A DNA stretch of 64,000 nucleotides from Ectopseudomonas toyotomiensis. Its GTDB lineage: Bacteria > Pseudomonadota > Gammaproteobacteria > Pseudomonadales > Pseudomonadaceae. The stretch spans positions 62,001 to 126,000 of the forward strand of contig NZ_FOXK01000007.1 of NCBI RefSeq assembly GCF_900115695.1, in the 5' to 3' direction. Every line of letters starts with the position of its first letter. Within the stretch, counting starts at the first letter, position 1. Of the stretch, positions 32,439 through 42,150 are shown in pieces. Both the position numbers and the translations under genes were made by a program. Below the pieces are notes generated by a model. The model was not told the DNA's origin, did not search any database, and saw only the letters and a program-made list of their open reading frames with translations.

Positions 32439-32578
32439 GGGCTCCTCTAAAAACGTTAACGAGGCAGTCAGCGCAAGGCAAAAACAAGCGAAAAGGCGGA
32501 GTTTACGAATTGTAAATGAGCACTTTGAGCTTGTTTTTAACGCAGCGATGACAACGCAGGTAGTTTTTAGAAGAGCTC
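32439..32578. mobile_element. MITE-like palindromic element
   Basis: A 140 bp non-coding element with imperfect terminal inverted repeats (GGCTCCTCTAAAAAC at 32440-32454; GTTTTTAGAAGAGCT at 32563-32577; 13 of 15 pairs match) and inner inverted repeats (AAAAACAAGC against GCTTGTTTTT, and TTTACGAATTGTAAA at the centre). It is AT-richer than its surroundings, has no open frame, and lies between the ends of two convergent genes, reaching to within 2 bp of the stop of the right-hand one. Confidence 0.65.
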
Positions 32579-32579
32579 T

Positions 32580-34727
32580 TCATTCGCCGCGCGGCAGCGG
32601 CAGCCTGCTCCAATCCAGCTGTGCCGGCACCTGCATCGCGGTGCCGGCCGGCACACCCGGCGCCACCAGAAAGCCCTGCATGATGTTGCAGTGGTGCCGC
32701 GTCAGCCACTCGCGCTGCGCCTGAGTTTCGACACCCTCGGCGATGACCTCCAGCCCCAGATGCCGACCAAGATCGATGATGGTGCTGACCACCGCGGCAT
32801 CACGCGGTGAGTCGAGCATGTTGGAGACGAACAGACGGTCGATCTTCAGCGTGTCCAGTTCGAAATGACGCAGATAGGCCAATGACGAGTAACCGGTGCC
32901 GAAGTCATCAATGGCGATCTTCACCCCCAGCTCACGCAGCTGACGCAGCTGCGCCTGGGTCAGCTCCAGGTCCTGCATCAGCGCACTCTCGGTCACTTCC
33001 ACCTCCAGCTGACTGGGCTTCAGTCCGTGGGCGTCGAGCACACGCTGCAGATCAGTCACCAGTTGCGGCATACCGAACTGCACCGGGCTGACGTTAAGGC
33101 TGAGCACCATGTCTTCGCCAAACTGTTGCTTGAAGTCCGCCAACTGCCTGGCGCCCTCACGGAAGATCCACTCACCGAGACGATTGATCAGGCGGGTTTC
33201 TTCGAGCAGTGGAATGAACACGTTCGGTGCCACAGTGCCAGCGACACGATGCTGCCAGCGCAGCAAGGCCTCGAAGCCGCGCAGGCGCCCGCTATCGAGA
33301 TGGAACTGGGGTTGATAGACCAGCACGAAGTCATCGTTCTCGATGGCGTGACGCAGGCTTTCTTCGAGCATCAGCCGCGACCGCGCGCGGCCGTTCATCT
33401 CCGGTGAGAAGAAGCGGTATTGCTGGCGACCGGCGCGCTTGGCTTCGTACATCGCCATGTCGGCGGAGCGTAACAGGCCTTCGACGCTCTGCCCGCACTC
33501 GGGAAAGCAGGCGATGCCGACACTGGCGCCGAGGGTGAAATCCACACCATCAAGGTTATGCCGCACCGAGACCAGTTCGATCAGCTTCTCCGCGACCTTG
33601 GCCGCATCCTCGGGGTGACCGAGGTTGTCCAGCAGCGCAGTGAACTCGTCACCACCGATGCGTGCCAGGCTGTCGTAGGGGCGCAAGCACGCCTTGAGCT
33701 GCTCACCGACGCGGCGCAGCAGCTGATCGCCGACATCATGACCCAGCGAGTCATTGATGCGTTTGAAACCGTCCAGGTCCAGGTACAGCACCGCAACCCG
33801 CTGACCGCTGCGTTCGATACGCGCCAACGCCGATTCCAACGCCAGATGAAAGCCACGGCGATTGAGCAGGCCGGTCAGCGCGTCAGTGACCGCCTGCGAC
33901 TCCAACTGCGCGTGCAGATTGCGCACCACCGACATGTCCAACGCGATCAATACCATCGCGCGTTGCGGCCGCGGCAGTGGCGAACAGGACAACGCCACAG
34001 GCAGGCAACCACCCTTGAGCGTGCGCATGATCGCTTCATGCACGCGGTAGGTCGCCTCGCGCCTGAAGTGCAGATAGAACTCCGATTGCTGCCAACCGTC
34101 TTCGCTGGCCGGATTCTTGAGAAACGACAGCAGATCGGCGCCCTCGAGATCGCCTACCTCGCCATCGAGCATCTGCGCCATGGCCGGGTTGGCGAACTGG
34201 ATGCGACCATCCTCGCCGACCACCAGGATACCCTCGGCGGCGTTGGCCAGCACCGAGGCGTTAAATGCCCTGGCGCGCTCGAGCTGCTGTGAAAGTGTCT
34301 GTAATTCGCAGCGATTGTGCTCGTGCTCCAGCAGGCTCTGAATCTTGTGGCGCAGCACGCTGGAATCGAAAGGTTTGAGCACGAAGTCCACGGCGCCAGT
34401 GCTGTAACCACGCAGCACGGCATCGTGGGTCTGCGCGATGGCGGACACGAAGATGATCGGCGTCAGCCGCGTACGCGGGTTGCCGCGCATCAACCGGGCG
34501 ACTTCGAAGCCGTCCATACCCGGCATCTGCACGTCCAGCAGCACCAGCCCCACATCCTCTTCGAGCAGACAGCGCAGGGCCTCTTCGCCGGAACTGGCAC
34601 AGCGCAGCAGCCACTCTCCATCTTCGAGCAGCGCCTGCATGGCCTCGAGGTTCTCTACACGGTCATCCACCACCAGCAGAACCTGCTTGGCGGGTACGGC
34701 GGCGTTCTTGCTCTGCGCCTGGGCCAT
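32580..34727 (-). CDS. REC-PAS-GGDEF-EAL cyclic-di-GMP signalling protein
   Basis: A 715-residue response regulator. Order: receiver domain (about 20-140; LLVVDDRVENLEAMQ with phospho-acceptor Asp in LLDVQMPGMDGFEV), a PAS sensor (about 165-285), GGDEF cyclase (about 295-455; RIGGDEFTAL intact, with an RxxD product-inhibition site, RPYD, five residues ahead) and EAL phosphodiesterase (about 465-705; FEALLRWQ, EVTESALMQ, IDDFGTGYSSLAYL, EVIAEGVET). Both output domains keep their catalytic motifs. The ATG at 34727 has GGGGAG 5 nt upstream; a GTG at 34763 region is an alternative. It follows the hybrid kinase by 45 bp and is its likely partner. Confidence 0.92.
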   Translation of the reverse strand: MAQAQSKNAAVPAKQVLLVVDDRVENLEAMQALLEDGEWLLRCASSGEEALRCLLEEDVGLVLLDVQMPGMDGFEVARLMRGNPRTRLTPIIFVSAIAQTHDAVLRGYSTGAVDFVLKPFDSSVLRHKIQSLLEHEHNRCELQTLSQQLERARAFNASVLANAAEGILVVGEDGRIQFANPAMAQMLDGEVGDLEGADLLSFLKNPASEDGWQQSEFYLHFRREATYRVHEAIMRTLKGGCLPVALSCSPLPRPQRAMVLIALDMSVVRNLHAQLESQAVTDALTGLLNRRGFHLALESALARIERSGQRVAVLYLDLDGFKRINDSLGHDVGDQLLRRVGEQLKACLRPYDSLARIGGDEFTALLDNLGHPEDAAKVAEKLIELVSVRHNLDGVDFTLGASVGIACFPECGQSVEGLLRSADMAMYEAKRAGRQQYRFFSPEMNGRARSRLMLEESLRHAIENDDFVLVYQPQFHLDSGRLRGFEALLRWQHRVAGTVAPNVFIPLLEETRLINRLGEWIFREGARQLADFKQQFGEDMVLSLNVSPVQFGMPQLVTDLQRVLDAHGLKPSQLEVEVTESALMQDLELTQAQLRQLRELGVKIAIDDFGTGYSSLAYLRHFELDTLKIDRLFVSNMLDSPRDAAVVSTIIDLGRHLGLEVIAEGVETQAQREWLTRHHCNIMQGFLVAPGVPAGTAMQVPAQLDWSRLPLPRGE

Positions 34728-34772
34728 CGTCACTCCCCTATCCATCTGCCCTTGCACCAGTCACTCCTGTCA

Positions 34773-37700
34773 TCAGGGTAGTCCATCGCCGGGCGAAGGC
34801 ATGGTCGGCATCGCCAGCCAGCGCTCCAGCAGTGCCAGCAGCTCATCACGCTTGATCGGCTTGGCCATGTAGTCATCCGCGCCAGCGGTGATGCACTTCT
34901 CGCGATCGCCCTTCATGGCATGGGCCGTGAGCGCAATGATGGGGATCACGCAGCCGTGCTCCTGCTTGAGCAGCCGCGTGGCCGTGTAGCCATCCATATT
35001 GGGCATGGCCATATCCATCAGAATCAGGTCGAAGGGATCACGCTGGTAACTGGCGATGGCTTCCAGGCCGTCCTTGGCGGAGCTGACGCGCAACCCCACT
35101 TCATCCAGCAGCGCCGTCAGTGCATAGACGTTACGCACGTCGTCATCCACCAGCAGAATGCGCTTGCCCTGTAACGGGTTGAGCCGTGCATGGGCCGGTT
35201 GCGGCGCACGCACGTCACCGAGAAAGCCCTGTACCGCCTGGCACAACGCGTCGGTGTCGTCACCGTGCTTGCGCACCACCACGGCGCTATAGCGCCGCAG
35301 CCGTTGCAGGGTCTGCTGAGTGACGTCCACACCGGTGTTGATCACCACGCGCGTACCTTGCAACGTGCGCAACTGGTTGAGACTGTCGAGCAGGGCAAAA
35401 CCGTCCTGATCCGGCAGGTCGAGATCGATCACCAGCGCGCAGAACTGGCCCTGCGCATAGGCCTCGCGTGCCTGCTCGCCATCGGCGCAGGCGATGACCT
35501 GGAAGCCCAGCTCCGTCAACTGCTCGTGATAGTGCTCGCGCTCTATCTCGACATCCTCCACCAACAACAATGCCTGCTCCTGCTGCGCACCGTGCTGCAG
35601 CTCGATGAACACCTGCTCCAACTCATCGCGGCCGATGGGTTTGACCAGATAGCGGGTGCCATCGTCGTTCCAACCCACCGGTTGTGGGACGCAGGAAATA
35701 ATGTGCACCGGCGTATGCCGATGGTTCGGCTGGGCGCGCAGACGCCGAAACAGCTGCCAGCCACTGAGATCGGGAAGCAGGATGTCGAGGATCACCGCAT
35801 TGAACGATTCCTGCTGCAGCAGTCCCAGCGCCTGTAACCCGGTGCGGCAGTGCACGCTGGAGAAGCCGTGAGCATGAGCCTCCTCGGCGATCACTGCGGC
35901 GAAATTGGCATCGTCCTCGATGATCAACAGCGGCGGGCCGTCACCTGCACGCTGCGGCCCCTCGAGTGGCGCTTCGACACTGAGCGAGCCCGCCTGCACC
36001 GGCAATCTGACGGTGAAGGTAGAACCCTGCCCCGGCGCGCTCTGCAGGCTGATGTCGCCATCCAGGGCCAGCACCAGCTGACGGGTGATGGCCAGCCCCA
36101 GGCCGGTACCGCCGAAACGCCGGCTGGTAGAACCATCGATCTGCTGAAAAGCCTGGAAGACCTGCTCGTGCTGGGCCGGATCGATGCCAATGCCGGTATC
36201 ACGCACGCTGAAGCAGAGCAGCTCGCGCTCATCCTCCTGGCGCCCCTGACTGCTGACGCTCAGCGTGACCTCACCCTGGTCGGTGAACTTCAGCGCGTTG
36301 GACAGCAGATTGCGCAGGATCTGATGCAGACGCACACGGTCGGTGTGAATGACGCGTGGTACCCCGGCCTCCAGCTGGGTGTGCAGACGCAAGCCCTTGA
36401 GTTCGGCCATCGGCCGCAGGCTGGCATCGAGCTCCACCAGCACGTCCTGCATGTTGATCGGCTCCAGCTTGAGCTGCATGCGCCCCGATTCGACCTTGGC
36501 CAGGTCGAGTACATCGTTGATCAGTTGCAGCAGATCGCTGCCAGCGCGGTGCACGATATCGGCGTGCTTGGTCTGCTTCTCGGTGAGATTGCCCGCCAGA
36601 TTCTGGCGCAGTTGATCGCTGAGAATCAGGATGCTGTTGAGCGGCGTGCGCAGCTCATGGGACATGTTGGCGAGGAACTCGGACTTGTAGCGGTTGGCCA
36701 ACAACAGTTGCTCGGCCTGCTCTCGCAATTTCTGCTCGGCCGCCTTGCGCTCGCTGATATCGATGATCACCGCCTGCACCAGGTTTTCATCGCCGCTGCG
36801 AATGGGTGACAGGCCGACCTCCAGAGGAATCATGCGGCCTTCACGATGCTGCCCGAACAGCTCGCGATTGCCGCCCATGCGGCGCTGTTCGGGCATGGCC
36901 TGGTAACCACGACGCAGCGCCACATGGCTGCCACGCTGCGCCGCCGGCAGGAGCATTTCCACCGGCTCGCCGAGCAACATCTGCCGCTCGTACCCGAACA
37001 GCAGCTCGGTCTGTCGATTGACCATGGCGATGCGCCCCAGCGCATCGACCAGCACGATGGCATTGGGCGAAGCCTCGACCACCAAACGAAAACGCTCCTC
37101 GGCCACCTTGCGCGCACGCAGGTCCACCAGGTTGATCAGGTAGCTGCTGCCCTCGTGCAGCGGGTTGAGGCTGATGCTGACCGGAATCGACTCACCGCGT
37201 AACGTGCGCACCATGCGTTCGTCACTCTCGGCCAACTGCTCCTGCAGGTCTTTCGGCGACTCGATATTGGGCAGCACGCGCAACACGGTCTCACCCGGCA
37301 AGGCATTGAGCGGGCAGTCGAACAGCTCGGCAGCGCTGCGATTGGCCATTTCGATGCGGCCCCTGTCATCACAGAGCAGGGTCGCCACCGGCAGCCGTTC
37401 GACCAATAGACGAAAGCGCTCTTCGCGCTCGCGCAGGGCCACGGCAGCCCGCTCACTGATCTGCAGCTTGCGGTCGCGCTGATAGAGAAAGCCGCCGACC
37501 AGAATCGACAGCAACAGCGTTGCGGCCAGCCCCGCCCAGAGACCGAGCATGCTGCTGCGATCGACCAGGCTGCGCTCGTATTCAGGGGTGCCTATCACCT
37601 CAAGCGCCCAGGTGCGGCCATACAGGGATAACTCCTGCTGACTGCGAAATCTCGGCTGCCAGCCATTGGCCTTGGTTTCGCCGCTGAGCAGCTGAAGGTC

Positions 37701-38489
37701 AGTTGCCTGCGGATCTTTCAGAACGATGTCGAACAAACGCGTCTGAGCGCCAAGAATCCCATCGATCAGGTCATGGCTGCGAAAAGCCCCATGCACCAGG
37801 CCCAGCAATGCAGATCGCCGCTGTTCTGCGGTATTGACGGGTAACCCTGGGCGAAACACCGGCAGGTAGAGCAGTACGCCAGACTGCACGTCTACATCGA
37901 CCTCCTGACGCAAGATCAGCGGCGCGCTGAGGCTGGCTTCGCCAGTCTCTACACTGCGCTCGATAGCCGTCCGCCGCACTGCTTCGCTGAGCATGTCGAA
38001 GCCAAGCACGCGCCGATTGCGCCAATCCACGGGGCTGACGTAATCAATGGGCAAATAATGCTCACGCTCACCAGAAGGGAAGATTTGATAGTCGAGGCGA
38101 CCGTCGGCAGCCACCTCGGCGGCAAAGTCAGTCAGTTGCTCCGGCAGCAGATAACGTGACCAGGCCACGGCCTGAATGCCAGGGTAGCGATCCTGAACCT
38201 GCAACTGATCCAGAGCGCGCTCCCACTCGGCGAGCGAGACTTGATCACTGCCTATCATCAGCCCGGATACGCCGCGCAGGACCATCTCGTATGTGCGCAT
38301 ACGCGCCAGCACCCGCTGGCTTACGTCCTGAGCCTCCAGCTGAAAGCGGCGCTGACTGTTCTCGCGCTCTCGCTCCTGCAAAGTATTCCACTGCCAGAAA
38401 ATCAGGCCACCCAACCCCAGTAGCAGGCCAAGTGCAACCAGCAGCGGCGTCCAGGGCCTTGGCGGCCGCTCGACAGCTCTGTCGTCCAT
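34773..38489 (-). CDS. CHASE-PAS hybrid histidine kinase with three receiver domains
   Basis: A 1238-residue membrane sensor kinase. N-terminal transmembrane helix (LLVALGLLLGLGGLIFW), periplasmic CHASE domain (about 55-270), second helix (LGLWAGLAATLLLSILVGGF), two PAS domains (about 360-610), HisKA with phospho-accepting His in SHELRTPLNSILI, HATPase (HQILRNLLSNALKFTDQG; GTGLGLAITRQLV), then three receivers with aspartates in VILDILLPD, VIDLDLPD and ILMDMAMPNMDGY. No Hpt domain is present, so relay to another protein is expected. Start ATG 38489 is chosen for AAGGAG upstream. The signal is unknown. Confidence 0.93.
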   Translation of the reverse strand: MDDRAVERPPRPWTPLLVALGLLLGLGGLIFWQWNTLQERERENSQRRFQLEAQDVSQRVLARMRTYEMVLRGVSGLMIGSDQVSLAEWERALDQLQVQDRYPGIQAVAWSRYLLPEQLTDFAAEVAADGRLDYQIFPSGEREHYLPIDYVSPVDWRNRRVLGFDMLSEAVRRTAIERSVETGEASLSAPLILRQEVDVDVQSGVLLYLPVFRPGLPVNTAEQRRSALLGLVHGAFRSHDLIDGILGAQTRLFDIVLKDPQATDLQLLSGETKANGWQPRFRSQQELSLYGRTWALEVIGTPEYERSLVDRSSMLGLWAGLAATLLLSILVGGFLYQRDRKLQISERAAVALREREERFRLLVERLPVATLLCDDRGRIEMANRSAAELFDCPLNALPGETVLRVLPNIESPKDLQEQLAESDERMVRTLRGESIPVSISLNPLHEGSSYLINLVDLRARKVAEERFRLVVEASPNAIVLVDALGRIAMVNRQTELLFGYERQMLLGEPVEMLLPAAQRGSHVALRRGYQAMPEQRRMGGNRELFGQHREGRMIPLEVGLSPIRSGDENLVQAVIIDISERKAAEQKLREQAEQLLLANRYKSEFLANMSHELRTPLNSILILSDQLRQNLAGNLTEKQTKHADIVHRAGSDLLQLINDVLDLAKVESGRMQLKLEPINMQDVLVELDASLRPMAELKGLRLHTQLEAGVPRVIHTDRVRLHQILRNLLSNALKFTDQGEVTLSVSSQGRQEDERELLCFSVRDTGIGIDPAQHEQVFQAFQQIDGSTSRRFGGTGLGLAITRQLVLALDGDISLQSAPGQGSTFTVRLPVQAGSLSVEAPLEGPQRAGDGPPLLIIEDDANFAAVIAEEAHAHGFSSVHCRTGLQALGLLQQESFNAVILDILLPDLSGWQLFRRLRAQPNHRHTPVHIISCVPQPVGWNDDGTRYLVKPIGRDELEQVFIELQHGAQQEQALLLVEDVEIEREHYHEQLTELGFQVIACADGEQAREAYAQGQFCALVIDLDLPDQDGFALLDSLNQLRTLQGTRVVINTGVDVTQQTLQRLRRYSAVVVRKHGDDTDALCQAVQGFLGDVRAPQPAHARLNPLQGKRILLVDDDVRNVYALTALLDEVGLRVSSAKDGLEAIASYQRDPFDLILMDMAMPNMDGYTATRLLKQEHGCVIPIIALTAHAMKGDREKCITAGADDYMAKPIKRDELLALLERWLAMPTMPSPGDGLP

Positions 38490-38693
38490 TCGCTCTCCTT
38501 CGGTCATCCAGAACCAACGCGCACGGTACATCCGCACGCGGACATCACAGAACCACAGCAAGCATTCTAGTCAGGATTTGAATGAGTGGCCTTTTGCCAG
38601 AAGAGACTCGACGGGCGGTCACGGACATTGCCGCAAACGCCCTCTGACGCCTCAGTGGAATACGTCCGCAGCCGTGAATGTCAGCGACATAAA

Positions 38694-38716
38694 AAAGCCT
38701 CCCGGAGGGAGGCTTT
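38694..38716. terminator. Intrinsic terminator after the first OmpA-like gene
   Basis: A 10 bp perfect stem AAAGCCTCCC/GGGAGGCTTT with a 3 nt loop and an A-run that becomes a U-tract on the minus strand, 20 bp after the gene at 38736. Confidence 0.85.
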
Positions 38717-38735
38717 GATTCAACGCGACGAGGCC

Positions 38736-39392
38736 TTAAAGCGGACGCAGGTTGATCTCGACACGACGGTTCTGCGCACGACCAGCATCGGTGGCGTTGC
38801 TGGCAATCGGCTGGCTCGGACCAGCACCGTATGCAGAGATGCGCTGACCCGGCACGCCGTTGGCGGTCAGGTAGTTGGCCACGCTCTGAGCGCGACGCTG
38901 CGACAGGCTCTGGTTAAGCTCCTGCGAACCGGTGCTGTCGGTGTGACCGACGATGTTCACACCGTTCTTGTTGAACTCCTTGAACACCAGCACCAGTGAA
39001 TTGAGGGTCGGGTAGAAGCTGCTGGAGATATCCGCCGAGTTGCTGGCGAAGGTGATATTGCCCGGCATGATCAGTTTCAGATCATCGCCGTTGCGTTGCA
39101 CCTGCACGCCGGTGCCCTGCAGGGTCTGGCGCAGCTTGGCCTCCTGGGTGTCGACGTAATAGCCGTAACCACCACCGGCGGCGCCACCGACGGCTGCACC
39201 GATCAGCGCGCCTTTGGTGCGGTCCTTTTTGCTAGAAGTCGCAGCACCGATCACCGCGCCGGTCGCGGCGCCAATACCGCCATAGATGCCGGCTTTGCCG
39301 GCCTGGCTCTCGCCGGTGTAAGGGTTGGTGGTACAGCCGGCCAGCAAGGCCATGAGCGCAGTGGCTGCGATCAGATTACGCCTGGTCTTCAT
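38736..39392 (-). CDS. OmpA-family peptidoglycan-associated lipoprotein (paralogue 1)
   Basis: A 218-residue lipoprotein. Signal peptide with lipobox LLAGC (cysteine at about 19), a glycine-zipper segment ([20 protein letters not shown] and [20 protein letters not shown]) and a C-terminal OmpA/MotB peptidoglycan-binding domain ([35 protein letters not shown]; ending [12 protein letters not shown]). Resembles YiaD/YfiB-type anchors between outer membrane and cell wall. It lies after and is about 60 percent similar in order and motif to the gene at 39535, a clear tandem duplication. Confidence 0.92.
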   Translation of the reverse strand: MKTRRNLIAATALMALLAGCTTNPYTGESQAGKAGIYGGIGAATGAVIGAATSSKKDRTKGALIGAAVGGAAGGGYGYYVDTQEAKLRQTLQGTGVQVQRNGDDLKLIMPGNITFASNSADISSSFYPTLNSLVLVFKEFNKNGVNIVGHTDSTGSQELNQSLSQRRAQSVANYLTANGVPGQRISAYGAGPSQPIASNATDAGRAQNRRVEINLRPL

Positions 39393-39534
39393 AACATTTC
39401 CTTAGGATTTCTTCTGGTATCGGGCAGACATGCCGCAGCCTTCGAACCGCCAAGGCGCGGTGAAGTTCCGCCCAAGCTTATCAGCCTGGGGCTATCAGAA
39501 CTGCGAAGCAGAGCAGATCGACCCGATACGTACC

Positions 39535-40203
39535 TTACTGCACACCGGGCAGCGGTCGCAGCGTTACTTCGACCCGGCGATTCTGCGCACGACCTTCAAC
39601 GGTGGCGTTGCTGGCCACCGGCTGATCCGGCCCCATACCACGGGTACTCAAGCGGCTGGGGTCCACCCCCTGCGCCAACAGATAGTCGGCCACGCTCTGC
39701 GCACGACGCTGCGACAGCCCCATGTTGTGGCTATGCGAGCCGGTGCTATCGGTATGCCCGACCACCTCGATGCTGTTCTGGTTGTACTGGCGGAAGGAAT
39801 TGGCCAGGTTGTTCAGCGGCTGATAGAAGCTGCTGGCGATCTGCGCCGAGTCAGTGGCGAAAGTGATGTTGCCCGGCATGATCAACTGAATCACATCGCC
39901 TTGGCGCTGCACCTCGACGCCGGTGCCCTGCATGCTGCGGCGCAGCTCTTCTTCCTGCTTGTCGGCGTAGTAGCCATAACCTGCCGCCGCGGCGCCAGCC
40001 ACGGCCGCGCCGATCAGCGCGCCCTTGCCGCGGTTGTCATGGTTGATCAGCGCACCGGCAGCCGCGCCGGCCAGCGCCCCGATACCACCGTAGGTGGCGG
40101 TGCGGTTGGAGCTCGGTGCACTCTGGTCATAGGGGTTCTGCGAGGCGCAGCCGCCAAGCAACAGCGCGGACGAGCAAAGGGCAATCAGAGAAAGACGGAA
40201 CAT
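39535..40203 (-). CDS. OmpA-family peptidoglycan-associated lipoprotein (paralogue 2)
   Basis: A 222-residue lipoprotein with lipobox LLGGC, glycine zipper ([38 protein letters not shown]) and OmpA C-terminal domain ([40 protein letters not shown], ending [19 protein letters not shown]). Same design as the neighbour at 38736, 142 bp downstream. Start ATG 40203 has GGAG upstream and begins the signal peptide; the frame continues to 40452 over the next gene without coding support. Confidence 0.92.
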   Translation of the reverse strand: MFRLSLIALCSSALLLGGCASQNPYDQSAPSSNRTATYGGIGALAGAAAGALINHDNRGKGALIGAAVAGAAAAGYGYYADKQEEELRRSMQGTGVEVQRQGDVIQLIMPGNITFATDSAQIASSFYQPLNNLANSFRQYNQNSIEVVGHTDSTGSHSHNMGLSQRRAQSVADYLLAQGVDPSRLSTRGMGPDQPVASNATVEGRAQNRRVEVTLRPLPGVQ

Positions 40204-40267
40204 GAAGGAATCTCCATGAACGGTGGGTGATGGCTCTTTGAGTTCCAGCGCTGCCTTTAGTGCCCTG

Positions 40268-40915
40268 TCACGCACGAATAAAGGGGTTCTCACGCATTTC
40301 GTCGCCAAGGCGGGTATCCGGGCCATGCCCTGTGACCACGGTGGCATCCTCGTCAAGGCTGTACAGGCGCTGCTTGATCGAACGCTCGATGGTCGCGTAA
40401 TCACCGCCCCACAGGTCGGTACGCCCGATACCGCGACGGAACAGCGTGTCACCGGCGATCAGCAACTTGGCGTCCTCGAACCAGAAGCTCATCGAACCCG
40501 GCGTGTGCCCTGGCGTATGCAAGGCCACGCCGCAGCCACAGGCCAGCTCCTCGTCATCGGCCAGCCATTTGTCCGGTGCCGGCACAGGCGTGTAAGGCAC
40601 ACCGAACATGCTGCACTGCATCTCCAGATTGTCCCAGAGGAACTGATCTTCCTTGTGCAGGTGCAGCGTGGCACCGGTTTTCTCCTTCATCTGCCCCGAA
40701 GCAAGAAAGTGATCGAGGTGCGCATGGGTGTGGATGATGCTCACGACCTTGAGACCATGCGCCTCCAGACGCGCCATGATCAGATCGGGATTGCCACCCG
40801 GATCGACGACGATGGCCCTCTTGGTAATCGGGTCGCCGATGATGGTGCAGTTGCACTGCAAGGGGCCTACTGGGAAGGTTTCGCGGATCAGGGCGGGACG
40901 TTCTACAGAACTCAT
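40268..40915 (-). CDS. Metallo-beta-lactamase fold hydrolase, glyoxalase II-like
   Basis: A 215-residue metal-dependent hydrolase. The zinc-binding motif is THAHLDH (about 63-69), with further ligands in HTPGHTPGS, AGDTLFRRGIGRTD and VTGHGPDT. This resembles the short YcbL-type glyoxalase II relatives that hydrolyse glutathione thioesters, lacking the C-terminal domain of full GloB. Its ATG overlaps the stop of the AraC gene by 1 bp (TGATG), so the two are translationally coupled. Confidence 0.9.
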   Translation of the reverse strand: MSSVERPALIRETFPVGPLQCNCTIIGDPITKRAIVVDPGGNPDLIMARLEAHGLKVVSIIHTHAHLDHFLASGQMKEKTGATLHLHKEDQFLWDNLEMQCSMFGVPYTPVPAPDKWLADDEELACGCGVALHTPGHTPGSMSFWFEDAKLLIAGDTLFRRGIGRTDLWGGDYATIERSIKQRLYSLDEDATVVTGHGPDTRLGDEMRENPFIRA

Positions 40916-41937
40916 CAGGGCACCTCATTTCGGTAATCGCCGGGCAGTTTACCGGTCCATTTGCGGAATGCACGGCGGAAGTTGGACGGGTCGCTGAAAC
41001 CCAGCAACTGGGCAATTTCATACAGCGGCAAATGCGTGGTGCTCAGGTACTGCAGGGCCAGCCGTTTGCGCACGTCGTCGAGCACCTGCTGATAGCTGAT
41101 ACCCATCTGCGCCAGGTGCCGGCGCAGGCTGCGTCCACTGGTATGCAGGGCACTCGCGGCGCTTTCAAGATCAGGAAAGTCACCTGGTCGTGCCAACAAC
41201 AATCGGCGCACCCGTGTGAGCAGGCCGTCCTGCACGTCGAGGCTGGCCAACAGGGCTTCGCACTGCTGCTCGCACATCTGCACCGTGGCCGGGTTGGCCA
41301 GGGCCATGGGCCGCTGCAGATAGTGCCGCGGCAGGCGCAGCCAATGACAGGGCTGCTCGAACTGCGCGGCCACACCGAACACCTCGGCATAGCGCTCGGC
41401 GTACTCCGGTGCAGGATGAGCGAAACCGACGGCCAAGCCCTGTAGCTCTTCCCCCAGGAGAAAACGTGCAATGGTGTGAATGCTGGTCAGCAGGCCCTCG
41501 GCGGTAAAGCGCGATTGCGGCCCCATGGGGAAAGACTCGATGGCGCGCAATTCCACATCCTCGCCCTGCTCTACGAGTTCCAGCTCGAAGGACAGACCGA
41601 GCACGCGGTAGTACTTCAGGGCGAACTGCAGCGCCTTGCCCAAATTGGCGCTGGACAGCACCGCGTAACCGAGAATGCCATGGGTGGAGACGTTCAGGCG
41701 CTGGCCCAGTACCAGGCCAAGTGCCGGTTCGCCGCACCGCTCCAACGCAGCCTGAGTCAGATGGTGAAAGTCGATAAAGGACAGTCGACCATTGGGACTG
41801 CCAAGCACCTCTGGGCGTACCCGCGCGGCGGCAAACAGCTCGGCACGCGCCAGGCCGAGCTCTTCGGCCAGCGCCAGCAATGCCTCGGCGTAGGCAACGG
41901 GAACCAGTTCGGCGGTGAAGTTGAGGGTTTGTTTCAT
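40915..41937 (-). CDS. AraC-family transcriptional regulator
   Basis: A 340-residue regulator. The N-terminal half fits the arabinose-binding-like domain of the OruR/ArgR-type subgroup (ALLALAEELGLARAELFAAA to the HTIARFLLGEELQGLAVGF region); the C-terminal 100 residues hold two helix-turn-helix motifs (TSGRSLRRHLAQMGISYQQV and LPLYEIAQLLGFSDPSNFRR, then AFRKWTGKLPGDYR). It overlaps the hydrolase gene downstream and is divergent from the PF10118 gene 213 bp away, a likely target. Confidence 0.92.
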   Translation of the reverse strand: MKQTLNFTAELVPVAYAEALLALAEELGLARAELFAAARVRPEVLGSPNGRLSFIDFHHLTQAALERCGEPALGLVLGQRLNVSTHGILGYAVLSSANLGKALQFALKYYRVLGLSFELELVEQGEDVELRAIESFPMGPQSRFTAEGLLTSIHTIARFLLGEELQGLAVGFAHPAPEYAERYAEVFGVAAQFEQPCHWLRLPRHYLQRPMALANPATVQMCEQQCEALLASLDVQDGLLTRVRRLLLARPGDFPDLESAASALHTSGRSLRRHLAQMGISYQQVLDDVRKRLALQYLSTTHLPLYEIAQLLGFSDPSNFRRAFRKWTGKLPGDYRNEVP

Positions 41938-42150
41938 GGGTTCGTTGTTCTGGCGACTGGCCGCAAATGACCTTCCCGATTGCGAACCTTAGCTCAGCGA
42001 ATCCATGCTCGCTGCCCTGCTGCTGCCCCAACTTTCTGCTGGAATAACGCACTGGCCGGATATGACTGTCACCTTGGCTGTTACGAACCTGTCCCCAGCG
42101 GCTTATGACGCCCATAGTGGGAACCAGTCAAACAGCGCAATGGAGTTCTC

